Shown here piece after piece: positions 41,818-50,022 of a stretch of DNA of 64,000 nt. The notes below the pieces were generated by a model. It saw only the letters and a program-made list of their open reading frames with translations, was not told the DNA's origin and searched no databases. Position numbers and translations under genes: made by a program. Source of the DNA: Streptomyces clavuligerus (GTDB lineage: Bacteria; Actinomycetota; Actinomycetes; Streptomycetales; Streptomycetaceae); contig NZ_CP027859.1 of assembly GCF_005519465.1 (NCBI RefSeq), forward strand, positions 1,302,001-1,366,000, given 5' to 3'. Position 1 is the stretch's first letter; each line of letters starts with the position of its first letter.

Positions 41818-42195
41818 ATGTCCACCGACGCAACGATCAGGACCCGCCTCACCCCCGTCCCCCGCCCGGCTCAGGAGGCCGCGCGGGCGCTCCTCCGCGA
41901 CGGCCACCGGACCCAGGCGGTGGTACGGCTGCGCAAGGGCACGGACCTCGGACTGCGGCAGGCCGCTGCCGCCGCCGACCTCCTGGCCGAGGACGTCCGG
42001 CTGCCCGCCTCGCACCAGGAGGCCATCGACGTCCTCGAAGAACTCCTGCCCGACGTCCACCGCGAGGTCGCCGCCATGGCACGCGGCGGTGACGAGGTCC
42101 GGGCCACCCGGCTGCTGCGCCAGGAGACCGGAGTCGGTCTGGTCATCGGGTACCAGCTCGTCAGCGCGCTCAACGAGCGGGACCGGAGCGCGTAG
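41818..42195 (+). CDS. small protein with two L7/L12-like C-terminal-domain motifs
   Basis: A 125-residue protein of unknown function. Two segments resemble the conserved helix-turn of ribosomal L7/L12 C-terminal domains: AVVRLRKGTDLGLRQAAAAA and ATRLLRQETGVGLVIGYQLV (compare the GLGLKEAK motif). Stand-alone proteins of this type occur in Streptomyces and have no known role; the fold may bind translation factors or other proteins. The ATG at 41818 follows AGGAGA. It has its own terminator-separated upstream region and lies 110 bases before the permease gene. Confidence 0.7.
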   Translation: MSTDATIRTRLTPVPRPAQEAARALLRDGHRTQAVVRLRKGTDLGLRQAAAAADLLAEDVRLPASHQEAIDVLEELLPDVHREVAAMARGGDEVRATRLLRQETGVGLVIGYQLVSALNERDRSA

Positions 42196-42305
42196 GCCGG
42201 GCCGGTCGCGTTCCCGTCCCTCGCCATCGGGGTAGGTCGACCACGGCACGAACCATCCGTGAGCCGTCTGTGTCCACGGGCGCCGTGACGACCAAGGAGG
42301 ACGCC

Positions 42306-43751
42306 ATGTCCCGACCGGACTTACCCGGTGGTTCACCCGCCACGGGCGCCGACGCCCAGCCCGCACTGAAACGGGTGATGGGCCCGGGTCTGCTGTTGCT
42401 GTTCATCGTCGGCGACATCCTCGGCACCGGGATCTACGCGCTGACCGGGCAGGTGGCCGGGGAGGTCGGGGGAGCGGCCTGGCTGCCGTTCGTCATCGCC
42501 TTCTCCGTCGCGCTGGTCACCGCCTGCTCCTATCTGGAGCTGGTCACCAAGTACCCGCAGGCCGCGGGCGCCGCCCTCTATGTGCACAAGGCGTTCCGCA
42601 CCCACTTCCTGACCTTCCTCGTGTGCTTCACCGTGATGTGTTCCGGCATCACCTCGGCGTCGGCGGCCTCCCGGGCCTTCGCGGCCAATATGGTCACCGG
42701 CTTCAAGACCGACGCGGGTGACGGTGTCGTCCTGCTGATCGCGCTGGGTTTCATGGGCCTGGTGCTGTTCGTCAATCTGCGGGGTGTCACCGAGAGCCTC
42801 AAGGTCAATGTCGTGCTGACGGCCGTGGAACTGGCGGGTCTGCTGCTGGTCGTCCTGATCAGCGCCTACTTCATCGCGGGCGGGAACGCGGACTTCTCCC
42901 GGGTCGTCGCCTTCGACACCGACTCCGACAAGAGCGCCTTCCTGGCGGTGAGTACGGCGACCTCGCTGGCCTTCTTCGCCATGGTCGGCTTCGAGGACTC
43001 CGTCAACATGGCGGAGGAGACCAGGGAACCCGCGCGGATCTTCCCCCGCATGATGTTCACCGGACTGGGCATCGCCGGGCTGATCTATGTGGTGGTGTCG
43101 ATCTGCGCCGTCGCTGTCGTCCCGGTGGGGCGACTCGCCGCCAGTGAGACCCCGCTGGCCACGGTCGTCCAGACGGCAGCCCCCGACTTCCCCATCTCCG
43201 ATCTGCTGCCGTTCATCTCCCTGTTCGCCGTGGCCAACTCCGCGCTGATCAACATGTTGATGGCCAGCCGGCTGCTGTACGGCATGAGCAGACAGGGCGT
43301 GCTTCCCCCCTTCCTCGCCAAGGTCCACCCCGTACGGCGCACCCCGCGGGCGGCGATCCTGTTCACCACGGCCGTCGCCGTCGGCCTCATCACCTTCGTC
43401 TCACTGAACCCGGACAGCTCGGTCGTCGCCCTGCTCGGCGGTACGACCACCCTGCTGCTGCTCACGGTCTTCGCGGGCGTCCATCTCTCGGTCCTCGTCC
43501 TGCGCCGGGACAAGGTCGCGGCCCCGCACTTCCGGGCGGGCCGTGCACTGCCCGTACTGGGCGCGCTGAGCTGCCTCTATCTGGTCCTGCCCTGGTCCTC
43601 CGGCCGCCCTGCCGAGCAGTACCGCATCGCGGGGGTGCTGCTGCTGATCGGCCTGGCCCTCTGGTCGGTCACCTGGCTCACCCGCCGCACCGCCCCTGGC
43701 TCGGCCCCCGCCGCCCCTGACACCGGCCGACCGGACGGGGCCCCGCGCTGA
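42306..43751 (+). CDS. APC-superfamily amino-acid permease
   Basis: A 481-residue transporter with twelve predicted membrane helices. The first helix carries the substrate-binding glycine motif (FIVGDILGTGIYALTGQVAG), and the sixth carries SLAFFAMVGFEDSVNMAEET with EEAxxP-like ending REPARIFPR. These are the signatures of the APA/CAT branch that imports amino acids by proton coupling. The ATG at 42306 has AGGAGG six bases upstream. Several possible substrates exist, and none is implied by neighbours. It is co-directional with the small L7/L12-like gene. Confidence 0.93.
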   Translation: MSRPDLPGGSPATGADAQPALKRVMGPGLLLLFIVGDILGTGIYALTGQVAGEVGGAAWLPFVIAFSVALVTACSYLELVTKYPQAAGAALYVHKAFRTHFLTFLVCFTVMCSGITSASAASRAFAANMVTGFKTDAGDGVVLLIALGFMGLVLFVNLRGVTESLKVNVVLTAVELAGLLLVVLISAYFIAGGNADFSRVVAFDTDSDKSAFLAVSTATSLAFFAMVGFEDSVNMAEETREPARIFPRMMFTGLGIAGLIYVVVSICAVAVVPVGRLAASETPLATVVQTAAPDFPISDLLPFISLFAVANSALINMLMASRLLYGMSRQGVLPPFLAKVHPVRRTPRAAILFTTAVAVGLITFVSLNPDSSVVALLGGTTTLLLLTVFAGVHLSVLVLRRDKVAAPHFRAGRALPVLGALSCLYLVLPWSSGRPAEQYRIAGVLLLIGLALWSVTWLTRRTAPGSAPAAPDTGRPDGAPR

Positions 43752-43849
43752 CGGGCCGGGATCGCCCAACGGCAGGAGCACGCCCGTTTCCGGACGCCCG
43801 CCCGATGTCATGGTTGAACTGACTCAGGGCCTTGCATGAGGGTGGCCGC

Positions 43850-44092
43850 ATGGATGACACCGGTGTCGATCGCTGCCCCGTCTGCTGGTCGCCGGTAGCG
43901 GACAGCGCGCAGTGGGTCCTGCTGTCCCGGCATCAGACCTCCGAAGGCGTGCTTGAGTACTGCCTGTCGGGTTGTGGATGCGTGGCCGTCCTGCTGGGCG
44001 GGGACCTGGTGAAGGCCGTTCCCCATGGATGCGCGCGGCTCATCGGCGTACGGCCGTGGGGTCCGGGGTCCCGGATCGCGTCGAGCCGATAG
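43850..44092 (+). CDS. small zinc-ribbon-like protein
   Basis: An 80-residue protein with a CPVC pair (RCPVCWSPVADSAQWVLLSR) and a second set of cysteines (EYCLSGCGCVAVLLGG) that can complete a zinc site. Similar short proteins with WLVLSRH(x)TSEG patterns are common in Streptomyces and have no assigned role. The ATG at 43850 follows GAGGG by seven bases. The C-terminal 20 residues are variable. Confidence 0.7.
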   Translation: MDDTGVDRCPVCWSPVADSAQWVLLSRHQTSEGVLEYCLSGCGCVAVLLGGDLVKAVPHGCARLIGVRPWGPGSRIASSR

Positions 44093-44154
44093 CCCGACGG
44101 CCGGGAGCCCGCTGCCCGCACCCCGCTCGGCGCCGAGTGCGCCCGGTCCGGTCC

Positions 44155-45210
44155 TCAGCGGAACCGGGCCGGCTTCTTCAGGCGGACCTCGTCCACGCCC
44201 AGCAGACCGAGCAGCGGCACCTTGGCGGTCCGCTGGTCCGGGTCGACCACCAGGCCGGATTCGCGGATCCGGGTCAGCAGGAGTTCGGCCAGGGGGAGGA
44301 CCATATGGCGGCCCCAGCACCGCTCCGACGCGTGGCCGAACGGGAGATAGCCCGGGGTCCTGTCGGGGTCGAGCCCGTCCCAGCGGTCGGGGCGGAAGGC
44401 TTCCGGGTCGTCCCACAGCGCCGGGTCCCGATGGGACAGCAGCGGGAGCAGGAGGACATCGTCCTTCGAGCCGATCCTGCCGTCGACGGCCGGGTACTCG
44501 GGGGAGGCGTTGCGCAGGAGGTTCCAGGAGGGCGGCAGCAGCCGCAGGGTCTCGTGGACGATGTTCCGGTTCGGCGTGTCGTCGGCGAAGGGGAAGCCGA
44601 GCCAGAGCGCGTTGGCCACCAGCGTGGACACGGTGAAACAGACCGGGGCGGCGGACCTGCGGTACATGCCCATGGCGTACCGGCGCTCCTGGTAGCCCAT
44701 GGCTCCGGCGGTCCGGTCGGCGAGGGCGGTGCGGCCGTCGCCCTGCCGGGGCAGGCGGGGCAGGGCCGCGCCGAGCGTGACCACGGACCAGGTGAGCACC
44801 GGGGTGAGTTCGAGTCTGCGGCTCATCAGCAGGCGCAGCCGGTAGGGGTCCCGGCCGAGAATGAGGTCGCGCAGGACGTAGTGCCCGGTCCAGGGCCAGG
44901 GCCCGGACAGGTCGACGTCCTTCGGCAGGGGGTGCCTGAGCGCCTCGCGGACATCGGCGCCGACGGTCCGCGTCACCGCCGACGCCTCGGCGCGCGGTAT
45001 CGAGCGCCCGAGCAGCGGCTTGAAGGTGGGCCGTTCGGTCTCCGTGGCACGGCGCGCGGCAAGCACACGGTCCATGACCTCGGGTCCCGCGACGCCGATG
45101 GTGTCGGGTTCCAGCCGGAAGACGTCCTGCCCCGTGTGGTCGTCCATGAGGGCGGCCAGCCGTGGGCTGAACACGGTGGTGCGGAGGCGCTGCGGCGATG
45201 ACGTGGGCAT
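44155..45210 (-). CDS. cytochrome P450, candidate atropopeptide cross-linking enzyme
   Basis: A 351-residue P450, shorter than the usual 400. The ExxR pair is E220-R223 (HETLRLLPP), followed by the FRPDRWDG meander. The heme-binding loop is PFGHASERCWG with the axial cysteine at 298. The I-helix region (CFTVSTLVANALW, 191-203) lacks the common acid-threonine pair. It lies 112 bases downstream of, and on the same strand as, a 27-residue precursor peptide ending in AWYIWW. In known tryptorubin-type pathways a single P450 makes the aryl-aryl and aryl-nitrogen cross-links of the hexapeptide core. The ATG at 45210 starts a normal N-terminus. Confidence 0.88.
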   Translation of the reverse strand: MPTSSPQRLRTTVFSPRLAALMDDHTGQDVFRLEPDTIGVAGPEVMDRVLAARRATETERPTFKPLLGRSIPRAEASAVTRTVGADVREALRHPLPKDVDLSGPWPWTGHYVLRDLILGRDPYRLRLLMSRRLELTPVLTWSVVTLGAALPRLPRQGDGRTALADRTAGAMGYQERRYAMGMYRRSAAPVCFTVSTLVANALWLGFPFADDTPNRNIVHETLRLLPPSWNLLRNASPEYPAVDGRIGSKDDVLLLPLLSHRDPALWDDPEAFRPDRWDGLDPDRTPGYLPFGHASERCWGRHMVLPLAELLLTRIRESGLVVDPDQRTAKVPLLGLLGVDEVRLKKPARFR

Positions 45211-45322
45211 GATTCTCCGGAAGGCGTCGGGGCGCCGCCGTCCAGCCGGACCGTGGAGCCGTGGGGGAGCGGTCCGGCCGGACGGCGGGGTCACATCGGT
45301 GATGCGGCCGAGAACGGGGACA

Positions 45323-45406
45323 TCACCACCAGATGTACCAGGCGTACCCCTTCAGGCTCTTTCCTTCCGAGACCTTGTGGCGTATGGCGAAGAGCAGCTT
45401 GGTCAC
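45323..45406 (-). CDS. atropopeptide (tryptorubin-like) RiPP precursor peptide, 27 aa
   Basis: The gene encodes a lysine-rich leader (begins MTKLLFAIRHK) and ends GYAWYIWW-stop. The last six residues AWYIWW differ only in the final residue from the tryptorubin A core AWYIWY. The GTG start at 45406 follows AGAGGAAG with good spacing; the TGA stop is at 45323-45325. The next gene on the strand is the P450. The core's aromatic residues are substrates for oxidative carbon-carbon and carbon-nitrogen bonds. The call rests on core sequence, size, basic leader and neighbour. Whether the leader is removed by a local or general protease is unknown; none is adjacent. Confidence 0.88.
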   Translation of the reverse strand: MTKLLFAIRHKVSEGKSLKGYAWYIWW

Positions 45407-45721
45407 GGCACTTCCTCTCAGCGTGGATCGGACGGCACGCGGCGGTCCCGGTCCGGGGCGGCGCCGGTGCGCACCGCGTGCCGATGGCGCAGTGAGGCTT
45501 CCCTGCCCCGGCCAATGGCTAATCCAAGGAAGCGCCTCTCCCTCGTGTGTGCGAGCGGTTCTGGACCGTGCGGAAGTGTGATTGGCCCGTTAAATGCGGC
45601 TGGTTTTGGGGGTTTGGCAGTGTTCAGCCGTGGTGTGCGCACCGGCAGGTTGGCCGGATATCGGTGCCGTGAACGCTCTTTCCCGGCGTGCCGTCCCCGA
45701 TGTGCACGGCGGAGGCGGGTG
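45407..45721. other. upstream region of the RiPP locus
   Basis: 315 bases between the precursor gene and the 3' end of the pentapeptide-repeat gene; all of it lies upstream of the precursor on the minus strand and should hold its promoter. An AT-richer patch (45580-45625) is the best candidate. No regulator gene or clear operator is visible. Confidence 0.4.
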
Positions 45722-46381
45722 TCAGTCGTCCCGTACGGTGAGGCCGATGTGCCGGGCGAGCACGGGCGCCAGGTCGAAGAGCTGCGTGGTGCTGACCGTG
45801 GCGCCCTTGAGCGCCTCCACCCCGGAGCCGATGCCCAGCGCGGTGGCCTCGCGCAGGTCCACCCGGGAGAGGACGGCCCGGTCGAGGCCGACGCGGTCCA
45901 GGGCCGTCCCCGGGAAGGTGACACCGGTCAGGGACGCACCGGCGAAGTCCACGTCCCGCAGCAGGCAGTCGACGAACGAGACCTCCCGCAGCACGGCCGC
46001 GCGCAGATTGACCGAGTCGAACTTGCACTGCTGGAAGACGACCCGCTGGAGCCGGGCCCCGTGGAGCTGGGTGCCCGCCAGCAGACTGGAGAGACACGCG
46101 GTGTCCAGCCAGCCGGTCTCCGCGAGATCGGTGCCGACGGTGCGGACGTTGTGCATCCAGACGGTGTCGAGACGGGCGCGCCGGAGCCGTCCGCCCGTGA
46201 ACGTCACGGAGGTGAGGGCCGACTCGCTGAAACGGGCCATCCCGGCGTCGATGTCGTCGAGGGCGAGGCCGTCGAGATGGGCCCACTCGTAGTCGCCGTC
46301 CCGTTCCGGTTCCCCCGTGAAGGGTTCCAGGCGGTGTGCGTAGGGGAGTTCGCTCAGGTCCTGCGGGGTGCGCGTGGGCAT
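45722..46381 (-). CDS. pentapeptide-repeat protein
   Basis: A 219-residue protein. A short leader domain (SELPYAHRLEPFTGEPERDG) precedes right-handed beta-helix repeats with the A(D/N)LxX spacing: GMARFSESALTSVTFTGGRL, RRARLDTVWMHN, LHGARLQRVVFQQCKFDSVN and LRDVDFAGASLTGVTF. Such proteins mimic DNA or act as scaffolds; some protect gyrase. The ATG at 46381 has AAGGA upstream. It shares its direction with the RiPP locus and ends 315 bases before the precursor gene, but no functional tie is evident. Confidence 0.88.
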   Translation of the reverse strand: MPTRTPQDLSELPYAHRLEPFTGEPERDGDYEWAHLDGLALDDIDAGMARFSESALTSVTFTGGRLRRARLDTVWMHNVRTVGTDLAETGWLDTACLSSLLAGTQLHGARLQRVVFQQCKFDSVNLRAAVLREVSFVDCLLRDVDFAGASLTGVTFPGTALDRVGLDRAVLSRVDLREATALGIGSGVEALKGATVSTTQLFDLAPVLARHIGLTVRDD

Positions 46382-46699
46382 GGTGTCCTTCCGGGGCGGT
46401 CGGGGAAGATCCGGCGGGGCCGAAGATAGCCCTCCGCGCTGACACCGGCCCGCTACCGCATCCACGCCACCGCGGCGACCGCCTGGCGCTGACCCGCCGG
46501 TGGTCCACCGCCGGGCGGCCGGGACGGCCGCAGGAGGCCGGCCTCCAGGAATTACCTCTCAAAATTGTCAAAAACAGGCACGTTGCGCTCCCAAACGAGC
46601 ATCTGTGTACGGGACATGGAACGTTTCGAACGCTATTCCCGTCCTGCTGGGCGAAGCGTGTGGTCGGCCGACCGCACGTCAGGTCCCACAGGGGGAAAC
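46382..46699. other. divergent promoter region for pentapeptide and protease genes
   Basis: 318 bases with an unusually AT-rich centre (46548-46640), including TTGTCA (46565-46570) and the short near-palindrome CGTTTCGAACG (46621-46631). No gene is seen. Confidence 0.45.
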
Positions 46700-47476
46700 A
46701 TGCCCACGTTCACCGAACGAGCCGCCGCCGTCCTCATGACCTCCGCGCTCGCCGTGACCGGCCTCGCCGCGACCGCCACCCCGGCCGCCGCCATCCACGG
46801 CGGGCAGAACACGACCGTCACGGACCACCCGTACGCGATGCTGCTGGTCACCCCCGACGGCCAGCAGGTCTGCGGCGGCACACTGGTGGAGCCCACCAAG
46901 GTGCTCACGGCCGCGCACTGCGTCGACGGCCTGGCCACGACCGATCTCCAGGTCATCGGCGGCCGTACGGAGGTGGCGGGCACCAAGGGAACCGTGCGGG
47001 CCATCCGCTCCATCGCCCTGCACCCCCGGTACAACGAGGGCGGCTTCCTGGCCAACGACGCCGCCGTGATCACGCTCACCGCGTCGATGCCGTACCGGAC
47101 GCTGCCCGTCGCGGGCCCGAAGGACACCGCCCTCTACGCCGTCGGCAGCACCGCGAAGGCCGTGGGCTGGGGCCGGATCGCCCGTGACACCCCGGCCACC
47201 CGGCTGAAGTCGGCGCAGCTCACCCTCTCGCCGATCGCCGCGTGCGACCCGTTCACCGACACCGGCGACTCGCTCGCCCGCAAGGTCTGCGGCACCCCGC
47301 CCGCGGGCACCCAGAACAGCATCTGCCGGGGCGACTCGGGCGGCCCGCTCATCGCGGGCGGCAAGGTGATCGGCGTGGTCACCACCGGCAACAAGTACTG
47401 CGACACCGAGCACCTGAAGTCGGTCTTCACCCGCACCAGCGCCGTCGCGGCCGACCTCGGGCTGCGCACCGGCTGA
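46700..47476 (+). CDS. secreted chymotrypsin-fold serine protease
   Basis: A 258-residue preprotease with a Sec signal (AAAVLMTSALAVTGLAATAT) and a short or absent propeptide before IHGGQ. Catalytic triad: H73 (LTAAHCVDG), D120 (ANDAAVITL), S213 (CRGDSGGPL). The residue six before the serine, which sets primary specificity, is S207 rather than Asp, so this is not a true trypsin; a chymotrypsin- or elastase-like preference is expected. Cysteine pairs are in the usual places. The ATG at 46700 directly follows GGGGGAAAC. A 12-base-stem terminator follows. Confidence 0.93.
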   Translation: MPTFTERAAAVLMTSALAVTGLAATATPAAAIHGGQNTTVTDHPYAMLLVTPDGQQVCGGTLVEPTKVLTAAHCVDGLATTDLQVIGGRTEVAGTKGTVRAIRSIALHPRYNEGGFLANDAAVITLTASMPYRTLPVAGPKDTALYAVGSTAKAVGWGRIARDTPATRLKSAQLTLSPIAACDPFTDTGDSLARKVCGTPPAGTQNSICRGDSGGPLIAGGKVIGVVTTGNKYCDTEHLKSVFTRTSAVAADLGLRTG

Positions 47477-47484
47477 CACAGCGG

Positions 47485-47525
47485 CCCGGCGTCCGGCCCG
47501 GAGGGCCACCGGACCGGACGCCGGG
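47485..47525 (+). terminator. terminator of the protease gene
   Basis: Perfect 12-base arms CCCGGCGTCCGG and CCGGACGCCGGG with a 17-base loop begin nine bases after the stop. Confidence 0.75.
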
Positions 47526-47646
47526 GGCGGGCGGAGCGCCGCCGTCACCCGTCTGCCCGCCCGGGGAGGACGGCGGACGGCGGGCCGAAGAGGCTGAGAC
47601 CCGACACCCGTACGGCGCTCCGCCGCCGAAGGACGAAGGTACCCGT

Positions 47647-48060
47647 ATGCCGCACCGCACCGCCGCGGGCCCGGAGTACAGCCCGCCGGCCAGATGGGCG
47701 GGCGCGCTGCTGTGCCTCGCCGTGGCCGTCGTCCACGTCGTGGACCAGGGCGGCATCACGGTGACACGGGACCCCTACTACATCGGCGTCGCCTACCACG
47801 TCCTGGAGATCGCGGCCGTGCTCGCCGCCGTCCTCCTGCTGGCCCGCTTCGTCCGGCCGGGCTGGCCGCTGGCGGCGGGGGTCGCCGCCGGGCCGCTGCT
47901 CGGCTATGTCCTCTCCAGAGGACCGGGACTGCCGGGCTACCGGGACGACATCGGCAACTGGACGGAGCCGCTGGGCCTGGTCAGCCTGGCCGTCGAGGGC
48001 GTCCTGCTGCTGCTCTCGCTGTCACTCCTCGTCCGCGGCGGGCGCCGCCGGGTCCGCTGA
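47647..48060 (+). CDS. small four-helix membrane protein
   Basis: A 137-residue integral membrane protein with helices at about residues 17-35 (WAGALLCLAVAVVHVVDQGG), 46-66 (VLEIAAVLAAVLLLARF), 73-90 (LAAGVAAGPLLGYVLSRG) and 105-128 (LGLVSLAVEGVLLLLSLSLL). No family is identified; similar proteins are frequent in Streptomyces. The ATG at 47647 follows GAAGG. Its last 39 bases overlap, tail to tail, the end of the GbsR/MarR gene on the other strand. Confidence 0.75.
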   Translation: MPHRTAAGPEYSPPARWAGALLCLAVAVVHVVDQGGITVTRDPYYIGVAYHVLEIAAVLAAVLLLARFVRPGWPLAAGVAAGPLLGYVLSRGPGLPGYRDDIGNWTEPLGLVSLAVEGVLLLLSLSLLVRGGRRRVR

Positions 48061-48903
48061 GCCGGTGCCGGTGCCGGTGCCGGTGCCGGTGCCCGTGCCC
48101 GTGCTGGTGTCTGCGGCGTCGTCAGGGCCGGGCGGCGCGGCGGCGGTGTCGCCGGGCGCCGGTGCCGTTCCGGCCGGTTCGAGGAGCACCTCGCGGGCCT
48201 GTTCCGCGGAGCGGGTGATGCTCTCGCCGACGAAGTCGACGAAACGGGCGACGCCTTCGAGGCGGGCGGCGGCCGGAGTGCCGCGACCGAGGACGGTGAC
48301 GCCCTGCCGCGCGGTCTCGGCGAGCAGGGCGTTGGCCCGGGCGCTGGCGAGCATCGCCTGGTACCACAGCTCGTTGTCGACGATGTAGCGCTCGCGGCGG
48401 CCCTCGCCGCGCTCCCGGCGGATGAGGTTCCGGCCTTCGAGGAAGGCGATCGCCTTGGAGACGGACGCCGGGCTGACCTGGAGCCGCCGGGCGAGTTCGG
48501 ACGCGGTGAGGCTGCCCGCGTCGGTGGTGTAGAGGCAGGTCAGCACCCGGGACATCATCTTGGGCAGGCCCTGGCCCATGAGGATGGTGGTGAACGTCTC
48601 CTCGTACCCGCGTACCGCTTCGGCGTCCCGGCCATAGCTCTGCGCGGCCGTCCGGGCCTCCCGGGGCGCGGACGGCCGACGCCTGCGGGCGCGGTGTTCG
48701 GTGGCGCGGTGGGCCAGGTCGGAACGGTAGTCGGTGGGGCCGCCGTTGCGCATCACCTCACGGGTGACGGTCGAGGTGGGGCGGTCCAGCCCGCGGGCGA
48801 TCTCCGCGTAGGCGAGGCCGTCGGCCAGGCCCAGCGCGATCCGCTGACGTTCCTGCTGGGTGAGTCTGCCTCCCGGCATCGTGGTCTCCTTCGTCTCCGC
48901 CAT
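48022..48903 (-). CDS. GbsR/MarR-family regulator with extra N-terminal helix-turn-helix
   Basis: A 293-residue regulator. The N-terminus has an IS30-like helix-turn-helix (RLTQQERQRIALGLADGLAY, then AEIARGLDRPTSTVTREVMR). A central MarR/GbsR winged helix follows (SLTASELARRLQVSPASVSK, AIAFLEGRNLIRRERGEGRR). The C-terminal tail after about residue 260 contains a (Thr-Gly) run encoded by a six-base tandem repeat (48064-48105). It diverges from the DUF4097 gene across 204 bases holding three TTGCAA motifs, its likely operators. The ATG at 48903 is chosen; another at 48879 is possible. Confidence 0.88.
   Translation of the reverse strand: MAETKETTMPGGRLTQQERQRIALGLADGLAYAEIARGLDRPTSTVTREVMRNGGPTDYRSDLAHRATEHRARRRRPSAPREARTAAQSYGRDAEAVRGYEETFTTILMGQGLPKMMSRVLTCLYTTDAGSLTASELARRLQVSPASVSKAIAFLEGRNLIRRERGEGRRERYIVDNELWYQAMLASARANALLAETARQGVTVLGRGTPAAARLEGVARFVDFVGESITRSAEQAREVLLEPAGTAPAPGDTAAAPPGPDDAADTSTGTGTGTGTGTGTGSADPAAPAADEE
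48064..48105. repeat. six-base tandem repeat GGTGCC in the regulator 3' end
   Basis: About seven copies of GGTGCC/CGTGCC, giving a Thr-Gly dipeptide run in the regulator. Length variation by six bases would not break the frame. Confidence 0.85.
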
Positions 48904-48944
48904 GGTCGCCGATACGTCCGACCTTAGCGTTCACCATCAGTCCA

Positions 48945-49037
48945 TTGCAATGCTTCATCGATGGGATGTTGCGTTGAATTTAAGGACGTTGCAACGATTG
49001 CACTGCTCTGAGCTGGGAAAATGATGGTTGTTTGCAA
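48945..49037. promoter_or_regulatory. cluster of TTGCAA motifs between divergent genes
   Basis: TTGCAA at 48945-48950, the palindrome GTTGCAAC at 48988-48995 and TTGCAA at 49032-49037, each about 44 bases from the next. Further GTTGC and ATTGCA half sites surround them. Regular spacing (about four helical turns) and AT richness mark this as the control region shared by the regulator and DUF4097 gene. Confidence 0.65.
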
Positions 49038-49107
49038 CGTGGATGTTGCTCAAGGCGTGAACGCGACGTAGCGTTTTCGATGTCAGAAACAACGAGCCAA
49101 GGAGTGC

Positions 49108-49782
49108 ATGATGCAGAAGTTCGCCACCCCCGCCCCCGTGTCCGCCGTTCTCGACATCCCCGCGGGGCACATCCGTCTCATCGCCGCCGACCGGGCCGAC
49201 ACCACGGTCGACATTCTGCCCGCGGACGCCTCGAAGAGCCGCGATGTGAAGGCGGCGGAGCGGGCCGTGGTCCACTGCGCCGACGGCGTTCTGCGGATCG
49301 AGGTCCCGCAGCGGTCGAACCCGGTGCTCGGCGGCTCCGGCTCCATCGAGGTGACCGTGCAACTGCCCGCCGGTTCCCGGGTCGAGGCCAAGACGGCCAG
49401 CGCCGAATTCCGCGGTGTCGGACGCCTCGGCGACGTCACCTTCGAGGGCGCGCACGGCTCGGTCAAGCTGGACGAGACCGCGAGCGCCCGCCTCTCCCTC
49501 CTGGACGGCACCATCGAGGTGGGCCGGCTGGGCGACTCCGCGGAGATCAGCACCGCCAAGGGCGACATCCGGATCACCGAGGCCGTGCGCGGCACGGTCG
49601 CGCTGCGCACCGAGGCCGGAGAGGTGTCGGTCGGCGCCGCCCGCGGGGTCTCCGCCACCCTGGACGCCGGGACCGCCCACGGCCGCATCCACAACGCGCT
49701 CCGCAACAGCGAGGGTTCCGCCGCCGGTCTGACCATCCGTGTGACGACCTCCTACGGCGACATCACCGCCCGCAGCCTCTGA
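49108..49782 (+). CDS. DUF4097-family beta-repeat protein
   Basis: A 224-residue protein composed mainly of short beta turns with the Ser/Ala-Glu-Phe/Ile patterns of DUF4097 (ASAEFRGVGRLGDVTFEGAH, SAEISTAKGDIRITEAVRG, TSYGDITARSL). The family forms a beta-helix-like stack; function is not established. There is no signal peptide. The ATG-ATG at 49108-49113 follows AGGAG. Divergent pairing with a GbsR/MarR regulator is a common streptomycete arrangement, and the TTGCAA cluster implies direct control. Confidence 0.85.
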   Translation: MMQKFATPAPVSAVLDIPAGHIRLIAADRADTTVDILPADASKSRDVKAAERAVVHCADGVLRIEVPQRSNPVLGGSGSIEVTVQLPAGSRVEAKTASAEFRGVGRLGDVTFEGAHGSVKLDETASARLSLLDGTIEVGRLGDSAEISTAKGDIRITEAVRGTVALRTEAGEVSVGAARGVSATLDAGTAHGRIHNALRNSEGSAAGLTIRVTTSYGDITARSL

Positions 49783-50022
49783 GGGGTGAGGGATTCGGGC
49801 AGGTGTACGTATCCCGCCGGAACCATCCCCGTTCGAACAAAGCGTGCTCGTTCGCCATTTCACCAGAAAGAGTTCAGAAAAAATAAACACAGAAATAGCG
49901 GTAACGAGGTGGAATTATCACTCATATTCTGAGGCCGCGCGCTGATCGCGCACGCTGACAACGGCGGACGGCCGTCCGGGCGTTCGCCCCCCAATCCGGC
50001 GTTCAGAACGGGACAGAACACC

